Shown here: positions 44,538-55,010 of the stretch, one piece after another
Layout of the letters: each line of letters opens with the position of its first letter
Numbering within the stretch: the stretch's first letter is position 1
NCBI GenBank assembly: GCA_019454045.1
Contig: SKCR01033462.1
Location: 1-64,000 of the forward strand
From: Zanthoxylum bungeanum
Lineage: Eukaryota > Streptophyta > Magnoliopsida > Sapindales > Rutaceae
Reading direction: 5' to 3'
DNA: 64,000 bases
The notes under the pieces: model-generated
Databases searched by the model: none
Told to the model about the DNA's origin: nothing
What the model saw: only the letters and a program-made list of their open reading frames with translations
Position numbers and translations under genes: made by a program

Positions 44538-45680
44538 ATGGCGGGTCAATCCACAAACCAATTTGCGCGTATGTTAGATGCGAACAAACTGAAAGGCGCG
44601 GAGAACTTTGCAGACTGGGAATTGGATTTGAGGATTGTCCTCGATTCCGAAAAGTTGGGTTATGTTCTTGAGGGTCCTTTACCCCTTGCAGTGGGTGAGG
44701 ATGCTTCGGAGGAGGAACGCCAAGTTTTTGAAGCTTGGAAGAATGATGATTTAAGGGTTAAATCATACATCCTTAGTTCGCTCTCTCCGAAACTCAATCA
44801 ACAATACTATGGAACATCATATTCCTATAGTATGATAACGCGATTAAGACAATCATTCGAGAACCAGGAACAGGTTATTGTTCACAAGGTCGCCATGGAA
44901 CTGTTCCATGCGCGTCTGGATGAGGGACAAAGTGTTAGCCCACATGTTCTTCAAATGATCGATTTGATCGATCAATTGAGGCAACATAATCTCATCCTCA
45001 ATGACATTCTCGGTAGGAGTGTCATTCTTGGTTCTCTGCCAGCTTCATTCCGCCAGTTTGTGATGTACTTCAACATGCACGGGACAGTCTGCACCTACCA
45101 GGAGCTACATAGGATGTTGCTCACGACAGAAGAGGATCTGAAGAAGGGAGTACCGACTCGCCCACCTAGAACTACTTCTCTTTCGGCTTCTTCCCAAGGA
45201 TGGTCCAAGGGAAATAACAAGAAAGGCAAGAAGAAGAAGAAGGCTTTTGGTCCTCAACAACAGGCGAAGATTGCTAAGCCCAAAAGGGCTTCTGAAGACA
45301 AATGCCACCACTGCGGCAAATTTGGGCACTGGAAAAGGAACTGTCCTGATTACATTGCCCAAGTGATGAGAGACAGAGCTTCTACATTAGGTACTTTTAT
45401 TTTTCCAGTTATTGATTTATCTTTGGCTTGTGAAGCCGTTACATCCAGCTGGATTTTAGATTCTGTTTGTCCCATTCACATTTGCAATTCGTTGCAGGTG
45501 CTGAAGGAAAGTATGAGGCTGAAGCCAGGAGAGATGCAGTTGCGGTTCGGGAGTGGAGACTCTTTGGATGCAGTTGCAGTGGGAGTATGCGAGATCTCAT
45601 TGCCGAATGGGACACTTTTGTTTTATGACTGTCATTTTGTACCAGGATGTGTCGCTAATATTATATCACTTTTTTATTAG
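44538..45680 (+). pseudogene. Copia-2 gag and protease start
   Basis: The chosen start is the ATG at 44538 (MAGQSTNQFARML), because an N-terminus like that of Copia-1 gag follows at once; an upstream in-frame ATG exists at 44466. The UBN2-like Gag region spans about 44590-45120, followed by a lysine-rich linker and the zinc knuckle CHHCGKFGHWKRNC (45303-45344). The protease active site (about 45450-45485) reads WILDSVCPIHIC; the usual Gly of D-S-G is Val, which should abolish activity. The frame ends at a TAG at about 45678 after a frameshift. Confidence 0.9.
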
Positions 45681-46516
45681 ATACAGAAGGCTATTATATT
45701 AATATTAAGAATAGTTCTTTGTATTTATATGATAAAAATAATATTCAGATCCTTAGTTGTCCAAACCAGCATGGTCATTACACATTGCAAAATTCAAAAG
45801 ATATATTAAATACTGGAGTTAATAAACGTAGTTTACCTGTAATTAATAATACTGAACTTTGGCATATGAGACTTGGTCACATTGGCGTTAAACGCCTTAC
45901 CCAATTGGTTAGGAATGGTTTGATATCAGATCTTACCATTGAGTCCTATCCAACTTGTGAATCCTGTATTCAGGGTAAGATGACCAAAGCCTCATTTTCT
46001 GGTGTTGGACACCGAGCCACAAACTTACTGGAACTCGTACATTCTGATGTATGTGGTCCACTAAGTCAAACTGCTCACAGTGGTTATTCGTACTTCGTTA
46101 CCTTTACCGATGATTTATCACGGTACGGTTATGTGTATTTGATGCGACATAAATCGGAAACCTTTGAAAAGTTCAAAGAGTTCCGAAATGAAGTAGAAAA
46201 ACAAACTGGTAAATATATTAAATGCCTTCGATCAGATCGAGGCGGAATATATGAGTGGTGAGTTCATGGATTATATGAAGGAGAATGGGATTCTCGCTCA
46301 ATATACTCCTCCAGGTACACTACAGCACAATGGTGTACCTGAAAGGAGAAATCGGACTTTATTGGATATGGTCCGATCGATGTTGAGTTTCACAGATTTG
46401 CCCTATTACTTATGGGGCTACTGTCTCTTAACAGCCGCACATCTTTTGAATAAGATTCCTTCAAAGGCTGTTCCTACGACACCGTATCAGATATGGTTCG
46501 GTAGGACCGAATCTTA
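45681..46516 (+). pseudogene. Copia-2 integrase with GAG-pre-integrase domain
   Basis: The frame continues from a shift at about 45675. The zinc domain LWHMRLGHIGVKRL ... CESCIQGK carries the H, H, C, C ligands (about 45858-45977). The core follows with LVHSDVCGPL (first Asp), FTDDLSRYGYVYLM, and LRSDRGG with the second catalytic Asp (about 46225). A frameshift at about 46245 then leads into NGILAQYTPPG and VPERRNRTLLDMVRSM, which holds the Glu. It would integrate copia cDNA. Confidence 0.9.
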
Positions 46517-47155
46517 ATTATATTAAGGTTTGGGGTTGTCCTGCCTATGTCAGGGTAACTCAGCAAAGTAAGCTTTGGCCTCGAGGCAAAAGTTTAGGTT
46601 TGTTGGATATCCTCGAACACGAGGGGATATCTGTTCTATGATACCGAGCATCGAAATGTGTTCGTAGCTCGCTTCGCAAAATTTCTAGAAGTAGAATTTT
46701 TGTCAGAAGGTGGTGATCATAGACAGGTTGAGCTTGATGAAGTCCAACCTGAAAACAACGAACCAACGGAGGAACCTGAAGTTCAAGTAGATGAAGGACC
46801 TTCAACACACACACTCCGTAGGTCGGAAAGGGTATCTAGACCTCCTGAACGCTTGTATTTGATACAAGAAAAGAGTCTGGATGTTCTCTTAGTTGAAGAG
46901 ACAGATCCTTTCACCTATAGAGAATCGATGTTGGACATCGACTCCGTGAAATGGCAAAGTGCCATGAAATCCGAGATAGACTCAATGCATGAAAATCAAG
47001 TTTGGGACTTGATTCCGCTTCCCGAAGGAATTGTTCCTATCGGTTGTAAATGGGTTTACAAGAGGAAGCGCGGGCCTGACGGTAAGGTTGAAACTTACAA
47101 GGCCCGACTGGTAGCAAAAGGTTACACGCAGCGACCTGGCGTCGACTACGATTAA
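46517..47155 (+). pseudogene. Copia-2 integrase tail and reverse-transcriptase N-terminus
   Basis: After frame breaks near 46515-46650 the sequence encodes the acidic linker (QVELDEVQPENNEP...) and the RVT_2 start: AMKSEIDSMHENQVWDLIP, GCKWVYKRKRGPDGK and KARLVAKGYTQ. The frame ends at TAA (47153-47155), where copia proteins have Glu (...VDYxTFSPVA). Coding resumes in the same frame straight afterwards, so this is a single nonsense change. Confidence 0.88.
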
Positions 47156-48403
47156 ACTTTTTCGCCGGTAGCAATGCTTAAGTCTATCCGGATTTTGCTT
47201 TCTATAGCTGCGTATCATGACTACGAGATTTGGCAAATGGATGTCAAAACAGCTTTTCTAAATGGATTTCTTGATGAAGAAATCTATATGGAACAGCCGG
47301 AAGGTTTCACATCCAGCGAAACCTCGGGTATGGTATGTAAGCTTAAGAAGTCCATTTATGGACTTAAACAAGCTTCACGAAGTTGGAATCTTCGATTCGA
47401 TGAGATTATTAGATCGTCTGGTTTTCTCAAGAATTCGGAAGAATCTTGTGTGTATCAGAAGGCCAGTGGGAGCATGGTCGTATTTTTAGTCCTATATGTT
47501 GATGACATCCTAATCATTGGGAATGATTTAGGTATGTTGCAAAGCGTCAAAGCGTACCTCTGTAAGAATTTCTCCATGAAGGACCTGGGAGAAGCTTCCT
47601 ATGTTTTAGTGATAAAACTCTATAGAGATAGACAAAGGAGGCTGATTGGGTTATCCCAATCAACGTACGTAGATAAGATCTTGGAACGGTATAGCTTTGG
47701 TAACTGTAAGACAGCAAACATACCGTTCAGACATGGGATTCATCTTTCCAAGAAGATGTGTCCACAAACAGAAGATGAGAAGGTTAGAATGTCTAACCAA
47801 CCTTATGCTTCGTGTTTGGGTAGCATAATGTATGCCATGTTATGTACGAGGCCTGATATCAGTTTCGCTGTTAGCGTAACTAGTCGATATCAGTCCAATC
47901 CAGGTAATGACCATTGGATGGCCATTAAACATATCCTAAAGTATCTTAAAGGTACTAAGGATAAGTTAATAATATATGGAGGAAACGAACTGCAGGTTAA
48001 TGGGTATACAGACTCTGATTTCCAATCGGATCCCGATGATAGAAAGTCTACATCTGGATTTGTCTTTACCCTTAACGAAGGTGCAGTTTGTTGGAAGAGT
48101 TCCAAACAGGGATCGACAGCTGATTCCACCACTGAGGCGGAATATATTGCAGCTTCTGAAGCTGCAAAAGAGGCTGTGTGGATAAAGAACTTTATCACAG
48201 AATTGGGAGTTGTCCCAAGTATCGAGAATGCGATTCCGTTATACTGTGATAATACTGGAGCCATTGCGCAAGCAAAGGAACCGAGGGCGCATCAAAAGTC
48301 GAAGCATGTGGAACGCAAGTACCACATCATTCGAGAGATCGTGTCGCGAGGGGATATTGTCGTGTGCAAGGTACCGAGTGAAGATAATGTAACAAACCGC
48401 TGA
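47156..48403 (+). pseudogene. Copia-2 reverse transcriptase and RNase H
   Basis: An uninterrupted frame of about 415 codons carries TFSPVAMLKSIRILLSIAA, MDVKTAFLNGFLDEEIYM, the catalytic YVDD (47495-47506), SYVLVIKLYRD and the LCTRPDISFAV block. RNase H follows: GYTDSDFQSDPDDRKSTSG (Asp), STTEAEYIAASEA (Glu), LYCDNTGAIAQ (Asp) and KHVERKYHIIREIV. The expected C-terminal ADxLTK-like tail is lost by a frameshift at about 48395 (...DNVTNR then stop). The motifs are intact, which makes this the best preserved polymerase in the window. Confidence 0.92.
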
Positions 48404-48480
48404 CGAAGGCCATACCTCCGAAGCTGTTTGATAAAACGTGGAGTCGATGGGTATTAGATACAATCGATATTGGCACTAGA

Positions 48481-48495
48481 GCAAGTGGGAGATTT
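48481..48495 (+). other. Copia-2 polypurine tract
   Basis: GCAAGTGGGAGATTT directly precedes the 3' LTR start TGTTGGGG. Confidence 0.88.
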
Positions 48496-50307
48496 TGTTG
48501 GGGTTGGTGCTCAGAGCGCCAATTCCCGGTTGTATTTCTGTTAAATACTTCTGTAAAACATTATTATTATGAATAATATATGCAGTTTCTATAATATAAT
48601 CTATTCTTTTATATGGTAAAGACGTAATGACCCTAGAATGATTAGTCATGATACAGTTGCAAAAGCGTCGCAACGGACATTGAGATGTATCATGACGTTG
48701 TCATTTTCAGACAGTTCCTGGTCAAGGTTTACACTACTTGGTCAGTATAGTAAACCCGTTGAGACCGGTACATGTCGTATACTGGAATATATGATTCCAA
48801 TGGTTTCTCAATGAACCATTAGTCATTTCCTTAATTATTGTGTATACTCGTTGAGCACTAGAGCAACATAAATAAATAATATTGATTATTTATAAAGTCG
48901 TTTATGGTTAAACGCAAGATACATGCTAAAGAGACTAGATAGTCATTTCCTTAATTATTGTGTATTTACATTTAATACTTGATTAATTTAAATACACATT
49001 AATTAATAGTCAAAATGAGTTATTTGACTTATTTCCTAAATGAATATTTAATGTAAATATTGTACATATATTTAATATATTTGTATTTGATTAATTAATT
49101 AATTATTTAATTGTTAAATGATTAAATTAATTAAAATATAAATATCTTATGTTAGGATAATTAAAGTTAATGATGATAGTTGCAATTGTTGACTTTAAAT
49201 AAATGTCATTAAAATGTTATTAGATATTTATGCAAGTTGATAAAGTGATAAAGTTTAAATGAAATTGAAATTTACATTTGTTGAATTTGGTTAATGCATT
49301 TTCGGCCAAGGCCAAATTTTAACAAGTATAAATTGTTTTCATTTATTTTTCTTTTCACTTAACCTAATACACATTTCACAAAAAGAAAACACCATTAAAG
49401 AAACCTTGAAGAAGCTTGAGAAAGAAAAGAAAAACCAAGGAAAGCTTGATTTTAGTAAGTTTTCTCCAACTTACTATTAGTAAGGAAAATGTTCCTTAGG
49501 ATCTAGGATTCCATATATGATATCCTTAGGTTATTTCTTTCTTTGTTCTTTGCGTTTTTGTTGATGGAAAGTTTGGTGAAGTTGTAAAGCATGTATGATG
49601 AAGAAAGGATGTAACTATTGTAGTTATATGTATTCTTTTAAGGTTTATGAAACCATGTTGCTATTCTAGAGTTGTTGACCCACTCTTAAATAACCTAGAT
49701 TTGATCTTGAGTTGTTTCATTGTGTTGAGACTTGAATTAGATGAAAGATTGATGATTGAAACATTTGATTTAATGTAAATGGCCTAATTTGCCCAATTTG
49801 TGGAAATTGAAAAATTAGGGTTTATAACCTATTCCAAATTTGGGGGTTTTCATATATGTTGAGCATTTGGGTGTGTATATGATGCATGCAAAGTTTCATG
49901 TTGATTGGATTTCATTTGGATGAGTTTTGAAGCATGAAATGACCAAATGGTCAATTTTTGCACCAAATGGTGCTCACGGCAATGGCATGGAATTTTGGGG
50001 ATTTTGTGGCTTTTGGTGTTTTGATGTTTTGAACATGCTAAGTTCATCTTAGAAATGATTTAGAATCATTCAAAATTGATTAGATCAATTCGGACTAAAA
50101 TGGACAAAATACCATATAAGGTACTTTGGTAATTTCACTTGAATTTGATTCATTTGAAATTTTATTTCATCATTTTGATTATTGGAATATTAATAAATAT
50201 GTTTAGTTATTAATCCGAGAAAAAGTTTTGAAATCTGAAACTGATTTCACACCAGCTCCGCTTCCCCGCTGCGTTAAACCGGACTCACCCCCTAAATAAC
50301 CCCTACA
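48496..50307 (+). mobile_element. Copia-2 3' LTR (1.81 kb) with internal deletion and filler
   Basis: It matches the 5' LTR but lacks about 620 bases after 'gaaccattagtc' (48826). At the junction the bases 'atttccttaattattgtgtata' are inserted; an almost identical phrase occurs ~115 bases downstream (about 48943), where it belongs. This is a deletion repaired with copied filler. Confidence 0.92.
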
Positions 50308-50530
50308 ATTGACTTTCTCTTTCCAAAAGAACTTCGTATCTTTTGTGTTTTATAATTTCAGTATGCCTCTGGAAGTGGTGGAAAAAGTTATTTCATGAAG
50401 AGGTGAGACCCATTTTTATAGTGTGAGAGAAGGGTATGAAATTGGAAGGGAAACATGATCCCTTCCCCATCTCATCTCTGTCGTCAGTAATAATTCAATA
50501 CACATCCGGTCAGAGGTATATTTTGAAATA
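50308..50530. repeat. Duplicated segment, copy A, part 3
   Basis: It matches 53380-53545: 'ctttctct.tccaaaa', 'gaacttcgtatctttt.gtgtt', 'cagtatgcctctggaagtgg', 'gaaaaagtt', 'gtgtg.gagaaggg'. This shows that Copia-2 split this segment. Confidence 0.85.
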
Positions 50531-51200
50531 TAGTTTCGGTCTCGGACTTTAATTGAAATTTTAAATACGGCCGTCATGATCAAATCTCGTGACTTCAGTA
50601 ACTGAAAATCTACTCATTCAATGATAGTTGTGATTTATCCGGCTGAATTTAGGGTTTTCTGGGTATATCTGACCGGGCTTGACGATCTGAGATAAGGTTG
50701 GCCGTACATAGATGACATCGCCAAGGTTTGTCTTTTTGTTTTTTTTTTTTTTCGAATTCCCTAGACTTTCATTTTCATTTCCCTTTGCTGTCATCATCCT
50801 TGCAATTTTCCTTAATTTTCAGAGGGTGTACTCATAAGAGACTCATCATTGGACTATGCTAAAATTGCAATGTCTAAAGTCACCCCCACTTTGGAAACTT
50901 TTACAGTGTGTGAAAATGATAATTCCTATCAAAATTCAGACATGTATTTTTACTTATCTGGTTCATCTGGAGTCGCGGGTCTTACCTAACTTTATAATAA
51001 TTTACTTGTTGGTTGATGGTTTTTTGATCCATTTTCCTATAGCGTTTTGATCTATTGAGATGTTATGGATTAACTTGTGCAGCGTTTTGATCTACTTTGG
51101 AATTCTTCTTTCGGATAACGGGCATTTTAGTCTATCCGGTGGCCATGGTTCCATCTACTCTGTTTTTTATAATGTATTTTCCTTGGTTACATCTGATTTT
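50531..51200. other. Unassigned T-rich DNA
   Basis: No recognisable coding. It contains a run of about 16 T near 50736-50752. Small hydrophobic ORFs here are what T-rich DNA gives by chance. Confidence 0.35.
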
Positions 51201-51665
51201 TTCATTAGTGAGCTTTGATCTATGTGATGGCCTTTTGTTACAATCTTCTTCTATCATCAATGGAATTTTGATCCGTGTGATGGCCTTCTATTGCATCTGT
51301 TTTCTATCATTGGTTGCATTTTGATTCATGTGATGGCCTTTTGTTCCATCTATTTTTATCATCGGTGGCATTTTGATCCATAGGGCATTTTGCTCTCTCC
51401 TGCTTCTCCATCAGTGGCATTTTGATCCATGTGATGGCCTTTTTTTATTCATCTACTACTTCATCACATGGCATTTTGATCCAAGTGATGGCCTTTTTGC
51501 TCCATCTATTTCTATCATTTGTGGTATTTTGATCTATATGATGGCTTTTTGTTGCTTGTTTTGCTCCATCTTCTCCGATCATTGGTGGTATTTTACTCCA
51601 TGTGATGTCTTTTGCTCCATCTAATTCTATCATCGATGGCAATTTTGATCCATGTGATGACGAGC
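51200..51665 (+). repeat. ~53 bp minisatellite, about nine diverged copies
   Basis: The core 'tttgatccatgtgatggcc' recurs near 51214, 51267, 51320, 51373 (degenerate), 51421, 51476, 51529, 51592 and 51646. It is followed by 'ttttgctccatctatttct' and 'atcatcggtggca' variants. Period is 53-54 bases in most intervals, about 63 once. Confidence 0.85.
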
Positions 51666-52993
51666 TCATAGGTCCTCCCCGATGCTTCGATCCCGATTTT
51701 TTGAGGCTTCATTCTCCAATCTCGAGGCTCATTCCTGGAGTTTTCCTGATCTCTTTATTTAGACATGCGGCTTTAGGCACACGGTCCATTTCTTCATCAA
51801 TCTGTGACATTTTTGTTCTACTATTTTTACTGGTGTTTTAATCAGTCTCTCTTTCCTTTAGCTAGGTGTTCTAAAGCCTGACTGGTTGGTGGAGTCACCC
51901 CCGGCTATCATGTCTGGGTGGTCTCACCCCCTAGCATTCTATTTATGCGGGCTTGCCCCCTTATCTCGATCTTTTGACTGTCGAGTTCTCTGTGTCTTGG
52001 AGGCTTCAACTCGAGTGTTTTTGTATCTTGGCCCATTCTTTCTTGTAGGCTTGTTTTGTTCAATTTTTTTGCAACGAAATGTTATCTTTATATATCCAAT
52101 GTATACATGTGTGCAAATGATCCCTGATTGCAGGCCCACTCTTCGGCTTGGGAGAGTGTAGGAGTCACAATGTTGTTTCGCAGAGACAGAATCATCAGAT
52201 TTGGTCTTGTTTTATTAATCCATACTACCCTTCGGGGTTCTAAAATCATTGATTTTGCTTTTTCGAAATTCCTTTTCATCATGCAATGGTTTTTCATTTG
52301 TTCTCAAGAGTTTTGTGTTTTGTGTTCTTAATTTTGAAAATCTCGTCTCTTTTCAAAGTGTGAGCATTACCCAAATCAAAAATTTAACCTTAACCAAGGT
52401 ATCACCTTCTAAATACTTCTCCGTGTGTGTGATTCTTTTACAGAAAATTATGTGTAACTCAGATTGGTTTATGTCGGCGTTAAATATAGATTATTGTTAT
52501 CACGGTAGTTCATTTTATCATTTCCGTTGCTAAGATAAATTAACACCTAGCTAATGGTCTTCAAAATTATTGGATTTGGCCAAAAGTGTATTTTATATAG
52601 GGCTTATCTTTTATCCCCTAGCTTTCTCTTCTCCAGTCCTCAAATTATCTTTGTGAAATAAAGACTTCACATTTGTGATGCGAGCCTCTGCTTACCTCGA
52701 AAATTTTACCAACTCAAATTGCTTTGCATACTTTATATTTGAGTTGTCGTTTGATGCATAGTACTCATGGAGTTCACGATACTCGTGGTTACTAAACAAT
52801 CCAAACAATAAAGCAGTTTATTATGAGATTCACCCATTTTTTTCCAACCAACAAATCGTGCCAGCATAAATTCATTCTAAATCGGTAAAATATTTTTAAA
52901 TGCCATTTTTAATGTGCAATATTTTAGATGGCATTTTGTCGGTGATTCAAAGTTCAAAAATTACCTAAGGATTTAAACCTGCTCAGAACAATA
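51666..52993. other. Unassigned DNA right of the minisatellite
   Basis: About 1.3 kb without a recognised repeat or protein motif. Short pyrimidine-rich stretches followed by 'ag' (for example about 52125-52134, 52430-52441) could be splice acceptors, but no exon with recognisable coding is visible. It may be non-coding single-copy sequence or an unidentified LTR. Confidence 0.3.
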
Positions 52994-53560
52994 AGATGAA
53001 ACTGGTAAAACAATCACGATAAAAATGATAACAGCATAATGATAGGATAATAACTTATAAAAACGGTCAACATTATTACATAAGGTATCACAGATAACAG
53101 AATGCAAAGCGTATATTCTCCCGGGCCTGGCTTCGGAGAAGCCTAGCCTGATGTTCTAACTAGGTGACATAAATGTGCTTGTTGATGTGCATGTGTGGCC
53201 GGATGGTGTTATCTCTAGTCGGAGATATTGTATAGTAGGGTAAAAACTAAAATACGGTGATAGAAACAATGGTTCCCTCAGGTCATACTTTAGCGTGGTT
53301 TGGCTCAAAAGACTCTTTCTGAACGCTGGTTGTTGCTGGATCTGTACCAAAATGAGGAAGCTTCAGGATTAGTGGGTATTATCACTTTCTCTCTCCAAAA
53401 TAACTTTAGAACTTCGTATCTTTAGTGTTTCAAATTCCAGTATGCCTCTGGAAGTGGTGGAAAAAGTTGTTTTTGAAGGTTGAGACCCTCATTTTTTAGT
53501 GTGGGAGAAGGGTCTGAAAATGGAAGGGGAAGGATCATTTTTTATAGTGTGGAACAAAGT
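52994..53560. repeat. Duplicated segment, copy B: unoccupied paralogue of 38026-50530
   Basis: It is contiguous here but split into three parts in copy A by the solo LTR (at 53283/53284) and Copia-2 (at about 53380). Copy B has one private insert, 'ctcccgggcctggcttcggagaagcctagcc' (about 53118-53148), containing a small GC-rich inverted repeat (ggcttc/gaagcc). Homology fades after about 53545. Confidence 0.87.
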
Positions 53561-55010
53561 TGTTTGGTGCAAAGGTGGAGTATATGCAACCAACGATGAT
53601 AATAAAGGGCGGTTGGTACTCTTTCCGCCCTTGATTTTTTCCTTGGGATTTTCCGTTCGAGGTTTGAACGAGAATAGTATCTTTCTATCCATCTCTTAGG
53701 CTGCACTTTTTTTTTTCTTTCACCTCATTTGTGTGGAACTCTTTATCTTATTTTAATAATCGCTCTTGACAGGGTCCATATAGCATATGATTAGACACTT
53801 CCTAAGATGTCAATATAGTTGGAATGTAAGACTTTTATTTAATGCTTCGATTGTCATTGAGTTCATTTAAAAAAATTAATGAATTTATAAGTCTAATTCA
53901 ATTCAAAAGTTAGCTTGAAAGTTGAGGATTACCTAATATTTATATTTTATCGTCTATATCACGTGGGTGTGTATTATGGGCTCACTCATATATGAGTATG
54001 GATCTGATACCATATTGAATGTATGAACATAACTTGATCCAAAAATTAGCTTGAGTGTTGAGGGTTGTCGTTCGACTCTCATACCATAAAGAGTTTGATC
54101 AACTATATAAAGAAGAATAAATCACTCTTATTTTTCATTGTACACTCAAAAGTCAATTTATACAAGAAAATGAAGGATATAAAAAGAACATAATCAATCA
54201 CAGATGTGGGGTATATAGCCATGAAATTTGCCTTATATATTTTTTATAATGACAATTATAGTTTTCCGTATATGAATGTCATAATGACATATTGATGATT
54301 CGGGCTAAATGGTCTCCATTATATATCTTGACTGAGAAGATCTTCATCGTTATCTTGAAAATCATCATGCGATTCTTATCAGGGATACCCTTTATCAATT
54401 CATATTAAAACACGGTGTTCCAGGAGTTTAGCCGGATGATTTATGTAGCTTTTCTTTCATTTGAAAAGAAATTAATAATATGTAGCTCTCTTAACATATT
54501 ATTGATGACTGAAGATAATATTAAAAAATCAAAAAAAAGAAAAAATGCAGTGCTCCCAATTAGATTTCATTTTCAAATTGTAGGTTGACTCTTACTAGTT
54601 AAAGTATAAAACTACATGGTCCCCCACTCTTTCTTCTTATGTCATGTGATAATATTAAACAAGATTACGCTAATGACCTGTCCATTCAAAGGACTAGCAC
54701 ATTTATCAAATAAAAATACACATCATCGTTAAAATAATAAATTTCAATTTGCATTTTTTATAATAAGAAACCATGCCTTTCAGATATATGATTAATTTCT
54801 TTGATACCATGAGCGATACAATATCATAAATCAGTAATTACATAATATGTAGGAATTGAGAAATTATTTGATACCATCGTTTTGTACTAGTAATGTGATA
54901 CCACCAATTAATAAATATTTAATATATATATATATAAGTGGCCATAGGGAGAGTCGGCACAGACAGTCAGTTGAGATCTCAAATTTGACGCAAAACTAGG
55001 GATCCCGAAT
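53561..55010. other. Unassigned AT-rich DNA
   Basis: No coding domain or LTR is seen. A phrase 'caaaa.ttagcttgaa.gttgagg' occurs twice (about 53906 and 54037) with opposite-strand stops throughout. There is a (TA)n run at 54921-54937. A broad transposon relic is possible but not supported by any motif. Confidence 0.35.

Larger units (their letters stand above)
41414..50307 (+). mobile_element. Copia-2: near-complete Ty1/copia retrotransposon
   Basis: 5' LTR 41414-43807, primer site 43811-43822, gag-pol 44538 to about 48410, polypurine tract, 3' LTR 48496-50307. All copia domains are present in order (gag, protease, integrase, RT, RNase H), with several frameshifts and stops. The element is inserted in the duplicated segment copy A; the empty paralogue is near 53380. 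No perfect 5-base duplication is visible (left TTTCT, right ATTGA), so one flank has probably changed. Confidence 0.93.

Noticed and set aside
41409..50318. TTTCT as target-site duplication of Copia-2
   Set aside because: TTTCT ends the left flank (41409-41413), but on the right it starts at 50314, six bases beyond the LTR end at 50307. The empty site near 53380 does not support a simple duplication either.
51097..52533. Several hydrophobic ORFs of 65-95 codons that look like membrane proteins
   Set aside because: T-rich DNA yields Phe/Leu-rich chance ORFs. They overlap the minisatellite or have no homologous copy or start context.
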